Source: Pseudomonas sp. PGPPP3
GTDB lineage: Bacteria > Pseudomonadota > Gammaproteobacteria > Pseudomonadales > Pseudomonadaceae
Direction: 5' to 3'
Length of the DNA: 5,967 nucleotides
NCBI GenBank assembly: GCA_002256055.1
Contig: NKIE01000161.1
Span: forward strand, 523-6,489
The position numbers and the translations under genes are program-made. The notes below the pieces were generated by a model. It worked only from the letters and a program-made list of their open reading frames with translations, did not search any database and was not told the DNA's origin. Below, in pieces: positions 5,397 through 5,967 of the stretch. Within the stretch, counting starts at the first letter, position 1. The number at the start of each line of letters is the position of its first letter.

Positions 5397-5967
5397 CGTT
5401 TATTTCCCCAAAGTGCTGGATTAAGTGTTGTTTCCAACAGTCTGGGACGCGACATGCGAATGTTCGCCACCTGCTCATCCGTCAATGCCAAATGGTTGAA
5501 TAGCTCGATATTGTCGTACAGCTGCGCTATGTTCTCCATGCCGATGGCAACCCCGTCCACCCACGCTTGGGCATTGACATAGCCTAAGCACAAATCGGCG
5601 ACGCTTTTTCTCGCACAGCGCGCAACCTGTTGCTCCAACCAACAGATGACGGCCTCGGATGAATCGACATTTGCATGCCGCCAAAGCGCCTCATTGCGAC
5701 TTGGCAACAGCCCCTGCATCAGCGCGCTGCGGACATGAACCGTGACATTGCGCGAGGCCTTCGCAGCCAGAAGCTCTGGGATGACAGCCTCCCATCGCCA
5801 ATCCAGTAGGTTAAAAGGCATCTGAATGTAGCGGATTTCCGGACACTTCAGGGCCACAGACAGCTCGCCCGGCCCTTGGACAGACACCCCCAGGTCGCCA
5901 ATCAGACCGGCTGACTTATGAGCCAAGAGTCTTCGCCACACCTCCCCGCCCCTAACCCCCCACAGGG
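5393..5967 (-). CDS. Aldo/keto reductase, C-terminal part (cut by right window edge)
   Basis: The last 190 residues of an aldo/keto reductase. The frame is open to the window edge, so the GTG at 5941 is not the real start and the 5' end lies outside. The segments GLIGDLGVSVQGPGEL (a variant of the GKIRxIGVSNF region), IQMPFNLLDWRW, VHVRSALMQGLL and AWVDGVAIGMENIAQLYDN (the NADPH-binding end of the barrel) appear in the usual order for the second half of the TIM barrel. The catalytic Asp-Tyr-Lys-His set lies in the missing half, so activity cannot be judged. Its stop overlaps the SDR start by four bases. The pairing with an SDR in a pse cluster suggests a shared redox modification of the sugar; this is inference. 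It could also be a domain of a larger fused protein upstream. Confidence 0.87.
   Translation of the reverse strand, partial: LWGVRGGEVWRRLLAHKSAGLIGDLGVSVQGPGELSVALKCPEIRYIQMPFNLLDWRWEAVIPELLAAKASRNVTVHVRSALMQGLLPSRNEALWRHANVDSSEAVICWLEQQVARCARKSVADLCLGYVNAQAWVDGVAIGMENIAQLYDNIELFNHLALTDEQVANIRMSRPRLLETTLNPALWGNKR
5405..5409 (-). promoter_or_regulatory. Ribosome binding site of the SDR gene
   Basis: GGGGA sits 8 bases before ATG 5396, inside the 3' end of the AKR gene. It supports the start chosen for the SDR and its coupling to the AKR through the ATGA overlap. Confidence 0.55.

Noticed and set aside
5939..5941. GTG as start of the aldo/keto reductase
   Set aside because: The frame stays open to the window edge and the upstream residues continue the family pattern; the true start is outside.

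Overview
The window is one continuous minus-strand gene cluster that reads right to left and is cut at both edges. It holds seven genes and almost no non-coding DNA. In transcription order they are: the C-terminal part of an aldo/keto reductase, an SDR oxidoreductase, a PseG sugar-nucleotide hydrolase fused to a GNAT acetyltransferase, a sugar N-formyltransferase, the pseudaminic acid synthase PseI, a PIG-L/LmbE-type deacetylase, and the N-terminal part of an FkbM-family methyltransferase. I see no RNA gene, mobile element, CRISPR array or convincing terminator, and the larger plus-strand ORFs are antisense shadows.

Together the genes form part of a nonulosonic (sialic-acid-like) sugar pathway of the pseudaminic acid type. 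Such pathways feed flagellin glycosylation, O-antigen or capsule. PseG releases the 2,4-diacetamido-trideoxy-altropyranose from UDP, the fused GNAT domain should be the PseH step, and PseI condenses the free sugar with phosphoenolpyruvate. The formyltransferase, deacetylase, SDR, AKR and FkbM methyltransferase are not core steps. They suggest a modified, probably N-formylated and possibly O-methylated or epimerised, derivative. The genes for PseB (dehydratase), PseC (aminotransferase) and PseF (CMP-transferase) are not visible and probably lie beyond the right edge, upstream in transcription.

Adjacent genes mostly overlap by 1 to 8 bases or are separated by 10 bases, which points to translational coupling in one operon. 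The exception is a gap of about 110 bases between pseG-GNAT and the formyltransferase gene. It is spanned by an open frame that may be the tail of a lost gene.

The composition is moderately GC-rich by eye, with a mild dip at about 2400-3130. The Shine-Dalgarno/ATG architecture and the gene content fit a Gammaproteobacterium, perhaps of the Pseudomonas group. That assignment is inference from style and gene content, not from a marker gene.
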